Assembly: GCA_012513605.1 (NCBI GenBank)
Contig: JAAZBV010000058.1
Coordinates: forward strand, 1 to 41,315
Reading direction: 5' to 3'
DNA from: Desulfatiglans sp.
GTDB lineage: Bacteria; Desulfobacterota; DSM-4660; Desulfatiglandales; HGW-15
Length of the DNA: 41,315 bases
Shown: piece after piece, positions 32,758 to 41,315 of the stretch
Position numbering within the stretch: the stretch's first letter is position 1
How the letters are laid out: each line of letters begins with the position of its first letter
Translations under genes and position numbers: made by a program
The notes under the pieces: model-generated
What the model was told of the DNA's origin: nothing
Database searches by the model: none
The model's input: only the letters and a program-made list of their open reading frames with translations

Positions 32758-34281
32758 CTAATAGGATTTCGCAAACAATACCCTCTGCGTGCTCTTTTTA
32801 CCGGTAAAAATACATGTTCCCTCTTCACCCGAAACATCAAAGGGTATATTCCTTATGGAAACGCCATACTCCTTTGCGATCTCCTCCTCAAGGGCCTTTT
32901 CGCCGCACCAGTGGGCATAAGCAAATCCGCCGTGGATCTCAGGCTGATCAGTGTTTTTAGGCGTAAAAAAGGATATAAAATCGTCTTTACTGTCTATCTT
33001 TACACTGTTTTCATCACGGTAAGACACCGCCTTATCAAGCATGCTTTTCTGAATATCCACAAGGGTCTCCGCTATCCTGTTCAGGAATTCTTCCCTGTCC
33101 ATACCCTTTCTCTCTTTTCTATCCTGATCCCTTCTACCTGTATACACGCTGCCGCTTTCCACCTCTTTGGGGCCTATTTCAACTGTAACCGGCACACCCT
33201 TTTTTACCCATGACCATGCCTTTTCGCCTCCCTGCATATCCCTTTTATCCAGCTCTGCACGGATCGGTTCACCATCATAATATTTTGCCTTAATGGCCTT
33301 TAACAGGGCTTCGCAATACTCCATTACCTTCCCCCTGTTTTCATCCTTGTGCAGGACAGGCAATATAACCACGTGAAGAGGTGCAAGCCTCGGGGGGACA
33401 ATCAGGCCGTTATCATCGCTATGGGTCATGATAAGCCCGCCTATGAGCCTTGTCGATACGCCCCATGAGGTTGTCCATGCATACTCTTCTTTGCCCTGTT
33501 CGGATAAAAATTTAATCTGGGATGACTTTGCAAAGTTCTGGCCCAGAAAATGGGAAGTGCCAGCCTGGAGTGCCTTCCTATCCTGCATCATTGCCTCTAT
33601 GCTGTAGGTGGCAACCGCCCCGGGAAACCTCTCAGCCTCGCTCTTTTCTCCTTTTAAGGCAGGAATGGCCATGTAGTTATGGGCAAAGTCTTCATACACA
33701 TCAAGCATCTTCATGGTCTCTATCCTGGCCTCTTCTGCTGTTGCATGGGCTGTGTGCCCCTCCTGCCATAAGAATTCAGCTGTTCGCAAAAATATCCTGG
33801 GCCTCATCTCCCACCTTACCACGTTTGCCCACTGGTTTATGAGTATGGGAAGGTCACGGTATGACTGCACCCATTTTGCATACATCTCACCTATTATGGT
33901 TTCTGATGTAGGTCTTATGATAAGCGGCTCTTCAAGCTCTCCAGCAGGTCTGAGTCTACCGTCAGGCCCTGCCTCAAGCCTGTGGTGGGTAACAACCGCG
34001 CACTCCTTTGCAAAACCCTCAACATGGTCTGCCTCCTTTTGGAGATAGCTTAATGGGATAAAGAGCGGGAAATAGGCGTTGACATGGCCTGTCTCTTTGA
34101 ACATCCTGTCAAGGTGCTTCTGAATATTCTCCCATATGGTCCACCCCCAGGGCTTTATTACCATACACCCACGCACAGGGGAATTCTGCGCCATGTCTGC
34201 TGCCTTGATTACCTGCTGATACCATTCGGGATAGTTTTCCTCCCTGGTAGGCGTTATTGCTGTCTTCTGTCTGTTACCCAT
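32758..34281 (-). CDS. proS: Prolyl-tRNA synthetase, archaeal/eukaryotic type
   Basis: A 507-residue class II synthetase of the short ProS type without the bacterial editing insertion. Motif 2 is VVRWEMRPRIFLRTAEFLWQ in two runs, motif 3 is SWGVSTRLIGGLIMTHSDD, and RPTSETIIGEMYAKWV marks motif 1 and the ATP site. The C-terminal zinc-like domain ends FAKSY, as in archaeal enzymes. ATG at 34281 is used because GGAG lies 7 bases before it. It follows recJ by 16 bp. This type occurs in several bacterial lineages, including many deltaproteobacteria. Confidence 0.94.
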   Translation of the reverse strand: MGNRQKTAITPTREENYPEWYQQVIKAADMAQNSPVRGCMVIKPWGWTIWENIQKHLDRMFKETGHVNAYFPLFIPLSYLQKEADHVEGFAKECAVVTHHRLEAGPDGRLRPAGELEEPLIIRPTSETIIGEMYAKWVQSYRDLPILINQWANVVRWEMRPRIFLRTAEFLWQEGHTAHATAEEARIETMKMLDVYEDFAHNYMAIPALKGEKSEAERFPGAVATYSIEAMMQDRKALQAGTSHFLGQNFAKSSQIKFLSEQGKEEYAWTTSWGVSTRLIGGLIMTHSDDNGLIVPPRLAPLHVVILPVLHKDENRGKVMEYCEALLKAIKAKYYDGEPIRAELDKRDMQGGEKAWSWVKKGVPVTVEIGPKEVESGSVYTGRRDQDRKERKGMDREEFLNRIAETLVDIQKSMLDKAVSYRDENSVKIDSKDDFISFFTPKNTDQPEIHGGFAYAHWCGEKALEEEIAKEYGVSIRNIPFDVSGEEGTCIFTGKKSTQRVLFAKSY

Positions 34282-34297
34282 TATATGCTCCAAAAAA

Positions 34298-36049
34298 TTA
34301 GTTTTTTAATATATCTGTTCTTAATCTGGTTGATTTGTTTGCCGGTTCAATATCCAGCAGCCTGAGCTGTACCCTTTCAGAACCGTTCCATCTGTTTATC
34401 TCAGGGGTATAGACCATGTTGACCAAGCTCCCCTGAATATTTACATGGGCGACTGCAAGGTTGAAGCCTATAACCTCATGAATTATATCTCCCTGTCTTA
34501 CCCTGAGCTTGAGGTGATTCTCGCCAACAACCCTTGAATCAATAACCTCAATATTACCCGAATAGAATACCGGTTCAGGGTTACCCGAACCGAACGGTTC
34601 AAGGGTGCGTATATCATTTACACTATCTATTGTCAGTTGATTTAGCATGAGGCGGTCATCAACAATAATAGCCGGGACAAGGTCTTCATCTTTGATGGTT
34701 TTTACAGCAAGCTCTTCAAGTTCCTGTGCAAAGGTTTCAATATTATGGCTCTCAAGGGTGCAGCCGGCAGCATGGTAGTGTCCCCCGAATTTTTTAAGAA
34801 GATGCTTTAGAGTGGTCAAAGACTCATGTAGGTTGAAGCCGTCTATGCTTCTGCCTGAGCCGGAGGCTATGCCATTTTTTACAGTCAAAACGATCGTTGG
34901 CTTGTGGTACTTTTCAAGTATCTTTGATGCCACGATTCCAAGCACCCCCTTGTGCCACCCCTGCTTTGAAAAGAGGAGAGTCCTTTTTCCGTCTATATCC
35001 ATGGAAGGGATAATGTTTGTCTCTATGTCCTCTACTATAGCGCCTTCTATCTTCTGACGTTCACTGTTCATGCTGTTCAGTTCCCTTGCGGTATTCAGTG
35101 CGATAGAGTAGTTGTCTGTAACTAGGGAGAGGATGGCGGCTTTGTTATCTCCTATGCGTCCGGGCGCGTTAAACCTTGGGGCAAGTTTGAATGCCATATC
35201 CGCTGCTGACATTTGCTGGTTTTCAAGACCGCATATCTTTTTCATCGCCTCTATGCCGAGCCATCTTGATGACCTGATGGCCTCTATCCCTGCTGTAACT
35301 ATTATCCTGTTCTGCCCGGTAAGGGGCACCATATCGGCTATTGTCCCAAGTGCAACAAGGTCAAGGTAGTGCCTCAGATCAGGCTCTGATGCCTGCCTGA
35401 ACCACCCCTTTTTCCTTATGCTTTGCCTTATGCCGACTGCCAGAAAAAAGGCAACCCCTACACCGGCAAGTGACCTGAATGAAAAGGTTGAATCGGCCCG
35501 GTTAGGGTTGATCACTGGGCACAAAGGTTCAAAATCATCAGGTATCTGATGGTGGTCTGTTACCACTACATCCATTCCCAGTGATTTTGCATATTCTATC
35601 TCCTTTTTATTGGATACACCGCAATCCACTGTAATAATAAGCCTGACATTTTCACCATGAAGCATCTCTATGGCCTTTGCGTTAAGGCTGTAACCCTCCT
35701 CAATACGGTCAGGGATATAGTAGAGCACTGGGATGCCAAGCTCAGTGAAAAAATTTACCAGCACCGCGGTGGCAGTAAGGCCGTCAGCATCATAGTCCCC
35801 GAATATGGCGATTTTAACCTGCCTTTCTATTGCAGAGATGATGAGGGCTGTGCCCTCTTCCATATCCTTTAAAAGCATCGGGTCAATAAGCCCAGATAAT
35901 TTAGGGGAGAGAAATGAGTCGATTTCCTTGGCGTTGATTATACCGCGGTTTATTAAAAGCCTGGCCTTTACTGCTGAGATGCCTGTTTCACAGGATAGTT
36001 TCTGGCTGTTTTCAGAAGATGGCAGTAATCTCCATATCTTTTCTGTCAT
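34298..36049 (-). CDS. recJ: Single-strand-specific 5'-3' exonuclease RecJ
   Basis: A 583-residue DHH-family nuclease for recombination and mismatch repair. Motifs I to IV are IFGDYDADGLTATAVL, ITVDCGVSNKKE, VVTDHHQIPDDF and INPNRADS. The DHHA1 region has GSGRSIDGFNLHESL and KKFGGHYHAAGCTLE, and the OB domain follows (EPFGSGNPEPVF). Length is typical. Its ATG starts one base after the kdsB stop, so the two are cotranscribed; proS follows by 16 bp. Confidence 0.96.
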   Translation of the reverse strand: MTEKIWRLLPSSENSQKLSCETGISAVKARLLINRGIINAKEIDSFLSPKLSGLIDPMLLKDMEEGTALIISAIERQVKIAIFGDYDADGLTATAVLVNFFTELGIPVLYYIPDRIEEGYSLNAKAIEMLHGENVRLIITVDCGVSNKKEIEYAKSLGMDVVVTDHHQIPDDFEPLCPVINPNRADSTFSFRSLAGVGVAFFLAVGIRQSIRKKGWFRQASEPDLRHYLDLVALGTIADMVPLTGQNRIIVTAGIEAIRSSRWLGIEAMKKICGLENQQMSAADMAFKLAPRFNAPGRIGDNKAAILSLVTDNYSIALNTARELNSMNSERQKIEGAIVEDIETNIIPSMDIDGKRTLLFSKQGWHKGVLGIVASKILEKYHKPTIVLTVKNGIASGSGRSIDGFNLHESLTTLKHLLKKFGGHYHAAGCTLESHNIETFAQELEELAVKTIKDEDLVPAIIVDDRLMLNQLTIDSVNDIRTLEPFGSGNPEPVFYSGNIEVIDSRVVGENHLKLRVRQGDIIHEVIGFNLAVAHVNIQGSLVNMVYTPEINRWNGSERVQLRLLDIEPANKSTRLRTDILKN

Positions 36050-36050
36050 G

Positions 36051-36794
36051 TTAATCTTTTAAACTTTCAAGAAGTTTTTCCACCTTTTTGATATCGTCAG
36101 GTGTATCAACCTCAATGGAGTCATAACCCGTTTCAACCATCTTTATCCTGAAACCGTTTTCAATGGCCCTGAGAGGTTCAAGTTTTTCAGCGTTTTCAAA
36201 CCGTGCTACCGGAAGCCTTTTGAACTCAAGGATAAAACCTTTTCTGTAGGCATAAAAGCCCAGGTGTTTGTAATAATCCTGATTAGCGCTTTTTTCACGG
36301 TAAAAGGGGATTGCACAGCGTGAAAAATATATGGCAAAACCATTGTTATCGGTAACAACCTTTACAATATTGCTGTTATCGATCTCGTTAGGGTCGGTTA
36401 TCCTGTACATCACCGTGCCCATTGGTATTGTTTTATCATCAACAAGGGGTTTTACCATCTGTGAGATTATGGAAGAGCTGAACAGGGGCTGGTCTCCCTG
36501 GATGTTTACAACAATATCATCATCCTTGAGCCCCAGAATCTCCACAGCCTCGGCGATCCTGTCAGTGCCGGATGGATGCTCTTTTCCTGTCATGACCGCC
36601 TTACCACCAAACCCCTTTACGCAATCCATTATTCTTTCATCGTCTGTCACCACATAAACATCAGAGATATCAGGGCATTTAAGGGCACAGCCGCATGCAT
36701 GCTGGATCATGGGTTTGCCGGCAATCATGGCCAGGGGTTTACCGGGAAACCTGCTTGAACTGTACCGTGATGGTATAAAGGCTATTATAGACAT
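36051..36794 (-). CDS. kdsB: CMP-KDO synthetase
   Basis: A 247-residue nucleotidyltransferase that activates KDO with CTP for LPS core synthesis. AFIPSRYSSSRFPGKPLAMI at the N-terminus, VYVVTDDERI, HPSGTDRIAEAVE, VNIQGDQPLF, FSRCAIPFYRE and the C-terminal IEVDTPDDIKKVEKL are diagnostic. It shows the host makes lipopolysaccharide, hence Gram-negative. It heads the kdsB-recJ-proS cluster. The KDO-8-P genes are not in view. Confidence 0.96.
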   Translation of the reverse strand: MSIIAFIPSRYSSSRFPGKPLAMIAGKPMIQHACGCALKCPDISDVYVVTDDERIMDCVKGFGGKAVMTGKEHPSGTDRIAEAVEILGLKDDDIVVNIQGDQPLFSSSIISQMVKPLVDDKTIPMGTVMYRITDPNEIDNSNIVKVVTDNNGFAIYFSRCAIPFYREKSANQDYYKHLGFYAYRKGFILEFKRLPVARFENAEKLEPLRAIENGFRIKMVETGYDSIEVDTPDDIKKVEKLLESLKD

Positions 36795-36827
36795 AAAAAT
36801 CCAAAAAAATGAAAAAATAAGGTGCAG

Positions 36828-36891
36828 GGCTCAAGACGCAGGGCGCAGGGTATAGGATCTTTGTCTTTCCCGGCGCCCTGTGCCTTGAGCC
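36828..36891 (-). terminator. Repeat-derived terminator after queD
   Basis: Arms 36828-36846 (GGCTCAAGACGCAGGGCGC) and 36872-36891 (GGCGCCCTGTGCCTTGAGCC) pair with few mismatches. On the minus strand the hairpin is followed by TTATTTTTTCATTTTTTTGG. It lies between the queD stop and the kdsB start, so it can end the queD transcript. The arms are made of the same G-rich repeat words as at 371-587. Confidence 0.7.
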
Positions 36892-36951
36892 AGTTTTCAC
36901 TGGCCTCTAGCTGTTAAATTTCTAAAAAGTATAATCTTCCAATATATTTTT

Positions 36952-37323
36952 TTATTGTGCGGAATAGGTCGCACATGCATTGTCAGATTCCCAGGCAGTT
37001 ACCCTGCTTATCCTGATCCGATTATCGTTTATTTTTTCTGACAGTTCATCATAGATATATTTTGCAATATTCTCTGATGAGGGGTTTATCTCTGTAAAAC
37101 ACTCGATCTCATTTAAAAATTTATGGTCAAGCATCTCAATGATTTCATTTGTATGCTCTTTCAGTATCTTGAAATCGACAAGCATGCCGCAGTCATCAAG
37201 CTTTTCACCCTTCACAAACACCTCTATCTTCCAGTTGTGCCCGTGAAGGAATTCGCATTTGCCATTATAGTTCCTCAACTGGTGGGCCGCACCGAATTGG
37301 GTAATTATCTTAAGTTCATACAT
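36952..37323 (-). CDS. queD: 6-carboxytetrahydropterin synthase QueD
   Basis: A 123-residue enzyme of the PTPS fold that turns dihydroneopterin triphosphate into 6-carboxytetrahydropterin for queuosine/7-deazaguanine synthesis. Zinc ligands His14, His27 and His29 (GAAHQLRNYNGKCEFLHGHN) and catalytic Cys23 are present, then LVDFKILKE, MLDHKFLNE, NPSSENIAKYIYDEL and VTAWESDNACATY. Complete for the family. It follows the zinc-ribbon gene by 90 bp on the same strand. The repeat at 37381-37405 lies between them. queCEF are not here. Confidence 0.95.
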   Translation of the reverse strand: MYELKIITQFGAAHQLRNYNGKCEFLHGHNWKIEVFVKGEKLDDCGMLVDFKILKEHTNEIIEMLDHKFLNEIECFTEINPSSENIAKYIYDELSEKINDNRIRISRVTAWESDNACATYSAQ

Positions 37324-37380
37324 GGGTAAACCTCTATATTTTTGTTACATACTAATACCACGCCTGACAGATTTATGATC

Positions 37381-37405
37381 AGGCACAGGGCTCAAGGCAC
37401 AGGGT
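37381..37405. repeat. G-rich dispersed repeat copy
   Basis: AGGCACAGGGCTCAAGGCAC followed by AGGG, matching the arm of the queD terminator and the repeat words near 371 and 31563. It lies in the short gap before queD. Confidence 0.5.
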
Positions 37406-37413
37406 CTTTATGC

Positions 37414-37668
37414 CTAGGGTTCTGCGGGTTTGCCGCATTCACAGCACTTTCCGTCTATTATGATCCCGGTACATGCGCCGTCAGGGCAGAGTATCCTGTC
37501 ATCCAAATCCAGGTTGTCATCATCCTCATCTGATATCCCGGCAGCCTCATCCTTGAGTTTATACCCGCAGTTGATACAGTAGATGCCTTCCTCCGGCGTT
37601 GATTCACCGCATCCGGGGCAAACAATGCCCTCTATCTCATGGTTGCATTCACGACATTTTATTATCAT
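37414..37668 (-). CDS. Small zinc-ribbon protein
   Basis: An 84-residue protein with cysteine pairs CREC (5-8), CPGC (17-20) and CINC (31-34), forming one or two zinc ribbons, then an acidic linker (SDEDDDNLDLDD) and a second cysteine cluster (Cys61, Cys66, Cys75, Cys76, Cys78). Such proteins serve as adaptor or nucleic-acid/protein-binding modules; no specific role is known. GGGTCTGAAATG gives only a weak ribosome site. It may be cotranscribed with queD. Confidence 0.75.
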   Translation of the reverse strand: MIIKCRECNHEIEGIVCPGCGESTPEEGIYCINCGYKLKDEAAGISDEDDDNLDLDDRILCPDGACTGIIIDGKCCECGKPAEP

Positions 37669-38248
37669 TTCAGACCCTTTATTAAGGTTAATTTTTATCC
37701 AAAAAGTATTGAATTAATAATATATTACAGCTCAATATGTCAATCCCTGATACAGTATCTGAAAAAATAATCATCGCTAATTCACATAAAAGTAATTCCG
37801 GTCAGCCAGCATTACTTTTATAGTTCTGCTAATAGATATTAATTCTTTCTTTTGCTTTCAACTACAGAGTTGGTTGAAATGGAAACATGTCCTGTTAGCA
37901 CAGGTGTGACACACCAAATTTGGACTAAAAAGATATAAAAAGATAATGAGACTATCGGTAATGTGAATGATTATGTAAGGGAACTTAGAAAAGGAAGGTA
38001 AGAGTACATCCCAACCGATCTTAACTGCCAATGACAGGCATTATTCTATAATGAAAGAGATACAAATCAAGAAATTCCGGCATTGAAAATAAATCAATTC
38101 CCAGGCAGAGACTAATGTCTCTGACCCCGCCCAAAGAGCGGGGTCAAAAGACACAGGAATTATTTAGCCGGGACTATGAACCGCCGATAAAACTGTTAAA
38201 AGCTATGATCTCTTTGTCATTTTCATCTCCCTGTAAAAAGTTTTTATA
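37669..38248. other. Intergenic region with tandem hairpins
   Basis: No supportable gene in 580 bp. Two adjacent hairpins stand out: AGAGAC-TAAT-GTCTCT (38107-38122) and GACCCCGC-N7-GCGGGGTC (38123-38145), just downstream of the SdpI-like gene on its strand. The rest is AT-rich with stops in all frames and may hold decayed mobile DNA. Confidence 0.55.
38107..38145. repeat. Two abutting hairpins
   Basis: A 6-bp stem with loop TAAT followed without a gap by an 8-bp GC-rich stem with a 7-nt loop. They lie about 105 bp past the stop of the minus-strand SdpI-like gene and could end or stabilise its mRNA. Confidence 0.5.
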
Positions 38249-38587
38249 TTAAAGTTTACGCGCATACATGTAAGACGTGACTGCCGGTACAAGAATTATT
38301 AATGGCGCAAGTAGTCCTGGGAAAAATAAAATACTTTTTTGGTCAATGGGTAGAAAGATGGTGACAATCCCCAGCAAAGCAAGAACTGCTGACCATATTA
38401 TAAGCTGCTTGCCGCCGTATTTGTTTATCCTGTACCAGTTTTCATCCGACTCGAATGATTTTTTAAACCTGATGCCATACCACCTGTTCATAGGCATTTC
38501 ACCTCTGATCAGCGGGATACTGATCATGGCTATTACCAGTGCTATAAAAATATGGGATGCTCCTAACATTACACTTGTTGAAGTCAT
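38249..38587 (-). CDS. SdpI/YhfL-family membrane protein
   Basis: A 112-residue protein with three transmembrane helices (about 8-26, 61-79, 84-105). The family motif after helix 1 reads NRWYGIRFKKSFESDENWYR, followed by INKYGGKQL, matching the GxRT..SL.S...W...N..gG pattern of SdpI-like proteins. The B. subtilis prototype is an immunity protein against the SdpC toxin. Most relatives have no known partner, and none is seen here. GGAGG lies a few bases before the ATG. Confidence 0.85.
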   Translation of the reverse strand: MTSTSVMLGASHIFIALVIAMISIPLIRGEMPMNRWYGIRFKKSFESDENWYRINKYGGKQLIIWSAVLALLGIVTIFLPIDQKSILFFPGLLAPLIILVPAVTSYMYARKL

Positions 38588-38802
38588 TATCTCCTCCGTA
38601 TGGAAATTTACATCTTAAGGATACCTGTCAGATAACTAATGATTATCAGGGAGAGCGTCTGGCTGATAAAAAGACCCATTAGGGTTGGCACAACCCAATA
38701 TCTATTTAGTTGATGTATGAAAAGGGAAATGATTATTTAGATCCACCCCTGGCAAAATAAATAATCATTCCCTAATACTGTCTCTTAGTAATTATCATCA
38801 TA

Positions 38803-41211
38803 CTAATCGTCTTCCAGAAGAAGCATCAGAACCCCGGGTAATACTTTAGGCTTGAAGACCGCTGTAAGTTTTCGCACCCTGTTTGCTGTGAAGGTATAGG
38901 TTTCTTCTGTGGAAACAATAAAGCTGCCCTGAAATCCATCCCAGGTTTCTATCCAGTGAGAAAAGGTGAACCCGGATTCTGGAGTAGCAGTAAGGGTTAC
39001 ACTTTCATTATGACTGTAAGTCCCTTCTCCTGTAATGGTCCCATGATTTGTGTTACGAGCGGAGGCGGCAATAAAATACTGGCTCTGCTCCTGACTGAAG
39101 TTAGCCTGTAGATTGACATCGGCTGTAGCTGAAAATGAATAGGAAGGACTGTTGGAGACAACCGTGCTTCCATTAGTCCAGTGTACAAAGATATATCCTG
39201 TGGAGGCGGTTGCCTCTACTGTAACAGGCGAATTATAAGCGTAGGTACCGGCGCCAGAGACTGTGCCGCCTTGTACAGGGTTGGCGACTGTACCTACATT
39301 ATACTCCAGATAATATTCATAAGCACCCATATCATACTTTGTACTATTAGGGCGCGGCCTGTTTTTCAGGTCTATTTCTGCACCGGTGTCACATGCATTG
39401 ATGGCTGGAGAGCCTGCCTGAAGATGGTAATTCCCATCATCACCGGGAGATACAAAAAGAGGGTTCGAATTAACACCGGCATTTCCACCATCATCAATAT
39501 TGCAGCTGTAACTCGCAGGCGCGATTGTGAAACCTGGCATCCCATTATTGCCCCAGGCAATATTATTTGTTGCCAGAGTGGCCTCCCCGGAAAATCCTGA
39601 CCCGCCAACATTATCGGTCATTGTTGTATGGGTTATTGTAAAGGCCCCATTGGATCTTCGAATGCCGGCCCCAAGTTCCCAAGCTACTATATTGTGATGA
39701 ATCAGACAATTTGAAACATCTGCCGATGCGCCCGATCCTGTCTGATAGATGGCCCCGCCAATGTATGCGCTGTTATGGTGCAGATATGTCTGTTTTACTT
39801 CAAGTGTGCTGCTGTCATTATATATTGCGCCGCCATAACCAGAATTATTATTATCGCTGTCAGCTATATTGCTATAGAGGCTGCTTGCCTCTCCGTTGTG
39901 CGGGTTAACATGGGTAGACATGGGAATAATAGGCGGATTAAAAGAAAGGACATGGGCATTGGATTTATGTAAACTGGTGGCTATTATTGTTTCAGAAAAA
40001 TATGATGAAAGGTTTGCATATATCTTTACAGTAGAAGCGCCTGATGCTGCAATAGCCCCGCCATTTAGGGTAGCCTTGTTGTTATAAAAATTACAGTTGT
40101 CCGCATTCAGGGTGCTGTTGTTCAGGTATATTGCGCCGCCTGACCCATTTGTAGCATAGTTACCAAGAGGAGTATCTCCAAATTCTGCGCCATCACATTC
40201 AACCCTCGGACTATCCGTTGCGTATATTGCACCGCCATTAGCAGCCCAATTTGAAAGAACCTTTGGAAGGGTATTATAATAATCATCAAACCATACGCGT
40301 GAACCATTTGAAAGATAATAAGCCCCGCCATTCCCATTTGCATTATTGCCATCTATGAAAAGCTGCCCATAACTATCAAAATATCCGCCATTATTGGCAA
40401 AGAATGCGCCTCCATTTCCTCCGGCATGATTATCAAAAACATTTAAGTCATTACCTTTTGTTGCATGCAATTTCAAGGTGCTGTTATTATTCAGATATAC
40501 TGCACCGCCGTGAATATCGGCATCATTATTGGCAATCAAATTTGTATCACCTTCTGCACTGAAGCTTGTAATACCTGTGCCGGTTATTGCAAGCGCACCG
40601 CCATTACCGCTTGCACTGTTATTTTCAATGCCCCATGATCCTGTAAAATCAATAGTCCCACCTGCCTGATAGATGGCTCCGCCATCAACACCAGCAGAAT
40701 TTTGTATTATTATAGTGTTATCTAAAAAATTGATATCCCCGGAAGCCAAAAAGATTGCGCCGCCATATGATGCCTCATTATTGAGGATTGTAGTATTTGT
40801 AAGATTCACCGTGCTGCTAGCTACATAAATTCCAGCGCCGTTAACCGCCTGATTTTTTAGAGTCGGACCGACTTGCCCCACATTCGCATTATTCAGCGAG
40901 AGGACACTGTTGTTAGTCAGATAAATAGCACCTCCGTTGTTACTGGCAATGTTTTGTCTAAAAGTCACAGAATATCCATCATTGGTGATGGTCGAACTGT
41001 CCGCATATATCCCCGCACCGTCATATGCCTGATTGAGATAATAAATAAAAACATTGCCGGTCAATGTTATATTGCCATTATTGTAGACATGAATAGCTCC
41101 TCCCTTGCCTTCAGCCGCAGTAGCCTGATTCAGATACATATCTGATTGGATGAGATTAACTGTTCCTCCGGGTACTGAGAGGCCGCCACCGTTGAAGCTG
41201 TCGAAAAAGTA
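38803..41211 (-). CDS. Surface beta-helix protein with GGAIY repeats (5' truncated)
   Basis: About 803 codons without a proper start: the frame is open up to a TAG at 41212-41214, and its first residues (FFDSFNGGGLSVPGGTVNLI) are already mid-repeat. Many ~25-residue polymorphic-outer-membrane-type repeats follow (GGAIY, GGAIF, NNSASGNGGALA), making a right-handed parallel beta-helix. Then come a choice-of-anchor-Q-like segment (INACDTGAEIDL, MGAYEYYLEY) and two divergent InlB B-repeat-like domains (VHWTNGSTVV, FSHWIETWDG). It ends KVLPGVLMLLLEDD. It is likely an exported adhesin or carbohydrate-binding protein, with its signal peptide lost at the right-edge junction. Confidence 0.85.
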   Translation of the reverse strand, partial: YFFDSFNGGGLSVPGGTVNLIQSDMYLNQATAAEGKGGAIHVYNNGNITLTGNVFIYYLNQAYDGAGIYADSSTITNDGYSVTFRQNIASNNGGAIYLTNNSVLSLNNANVGQVGPTLKNQAVNGAGIYVASSTVNLTNTTILNNEASYGGAIFLASGDINFLDNTIIIQNSAGVDGGAIYQAGGTIDFTGSWGIENNSASGNGGALAITGTGITSFSAEGDTNLIANNDADIHGGAVYLNNNSTLKLHATKGNDLNVFDNHAGGNGGAFFANNGGYFDSYGQLFIDGNNANGNGGAYYLSNGSRVWFDDYYNTLPKVLSNWAANGGAIYATDSPRVECDGAEFGDTPLGNYATNGSGGAIYLNNSTLNADNCNFYNNKATLNGGAIAASGASTVKIYANLSSYFSETIIATSLHKSNAHVLSFNPPIIPMSTHVNPHNGEASSLYSNIADSDNNNSGYGGAIYNDSSTLEVKQTYLHHNSAYIGGAIYQTGSGASADVSNCLIHHNIVAWELGAGIRRSNGAFTITHTTMTDNVGGSGFSGEATLATNNIAWGNNGMPGFTIAPASYSCNIDDGGNAGVNSNPLFVSPGDDGNYHLQAGSPAINACDTGAEIDLKNRPRPNSTKYDMGAYEYYLEYNVGTVANPVQGGTVSGAGTYAYNSPVTVEATASTGYIFVHWTNGSTVVSNSPSYSFSATADVNLQANFSQEQSQYFIAASARNTNHGTITGEGTYSHNESVTLTATPESGFTFSHWIETWDGFQGSFIVSTEETYTFTANRVRKLTAVFKPKVLPGVLMLLLEDD

Positions 41212-41297
41212 CTAAAGGTATTGAAAAATTATTGAATGAACCGCTGGATATGATAAAGTGCAGTCATCCTTCAACGATCTTTCCAGCGGAGCGATAG

Positions 41298-41315
41298 ATG
41301 GCACGATACAAAGAG
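41298..41315 (+). mobile_element. Start of an insertion-sequence transposase (IS1182-like?), cut by window end
   Basis: GGAGCGATAG precedes ATG at 41298 and the six visible codons read MARYKE. From memory, transposases of the IS1182 group often begin MARYK(E/D/P)Y. It points into the window end, directly beside the broken 5' end of the beta-helix gene. Six residues cannot prove the family; the context is the main support. Confidence 0.4.

Noticed and set aside
37669-38248. Hidden gene or transposase remnant
   Set aside because: Short peptide stretches were examined in all frames, but stops are frequent and none matched a family I know.

Overview
This window looks like a chromosomal stretch of a Gram-negative anaerobe, most likely a deltaproteobacterium (Desulfobacterota). 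The reasons are moderate base composition, a kdsB gene (LPS), a sigma54-type response regulator, a type IV prepilin peptidase, an [FeFe]-hydrogenase operon of HndABCD type and an alternative homoserine kinase of the phosphoglycerate-mutase family. The taxonomy is inferred from gene content and style; no marker was searched.

Layout. 1-860 holds no gene but contains a perfect 38-bp palindrome and a three-copy ~80-bp tandem repeat. 861-4608 is a housekeeping run (hisC, cmk, rpsA) closed by a terminator, then sppA, a convergent TsaC/YciO gene, a prepilin peptidase and a two-component system with an NtrC-type regulator (to 10107). 10140-12480 carries a SLOG/molybdenum-carrier-like protein, a small exported OB-fold-like protein, a HigBA-type toxin-antitoxin pair and the relic of another antitoxin. 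12571-15772 has a LytS/LytTR pair, whose regulator is frameshifted in the DNA-binding domain, and an acyltransferase. 15773-17240 is a small decayed island: a serine-type tRNA with a 4-nt T-loop deletion and an odd anticodon, an AT-rich membrane protein gene and a broken tyrosine recombinase. 17281-18174 is a DUF5694-like exported protein.

18789-23175 runs hom, a phosphoglycerate-mutase-type putative homoserine kinase, thiD, a dihydrofolate reductase strikingly like the integron DfrA1 group, and a MarR regulator. 23329-27725 is a four-gene NAD(P)-linked [FeFe]-hydrogenase operon ending in a bidirectional terminator. Facing it (27801-30227, minus strand) is an SDR dehydrogenase with two tandem cyclase-family metallohydrolase paralogues, a compact catabolic operon of unknown substrate. 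mnmA follows.

31558-32757 is a graveyard: a HepT toxin pseudogene with a stop exactly at its catalytic arginine, the C-terminal end of an IS110-family transposase with structured non-coding DNA behind it (possible bridge-RNA region), and GC-rich hairpin repeats. 32758-36794 is a minus-strand kdsB-recJ-proS cluster, followed by queD, a zinc-ribbon protein and an SdpI-like membrane protein. The right edge is a large beta-helix (GGAIY-repeat) surface protein whose 5' part is cut off, apparently by an insertion sequence whose transposase start is the last 18 bases of the window.

No single spectacular new system is proven. The strongest leads are the IS110 non-coding end, the aberrant tRNA-Ser with its island, the SDR/cyclase-pair operon, the DfrA1-like chromosomal DHFR, a hydrogenase flavoprotein subunit that has lost its N-terminal Fe-S cysteines, and an MnmA lacking its second catalytic cysteine.
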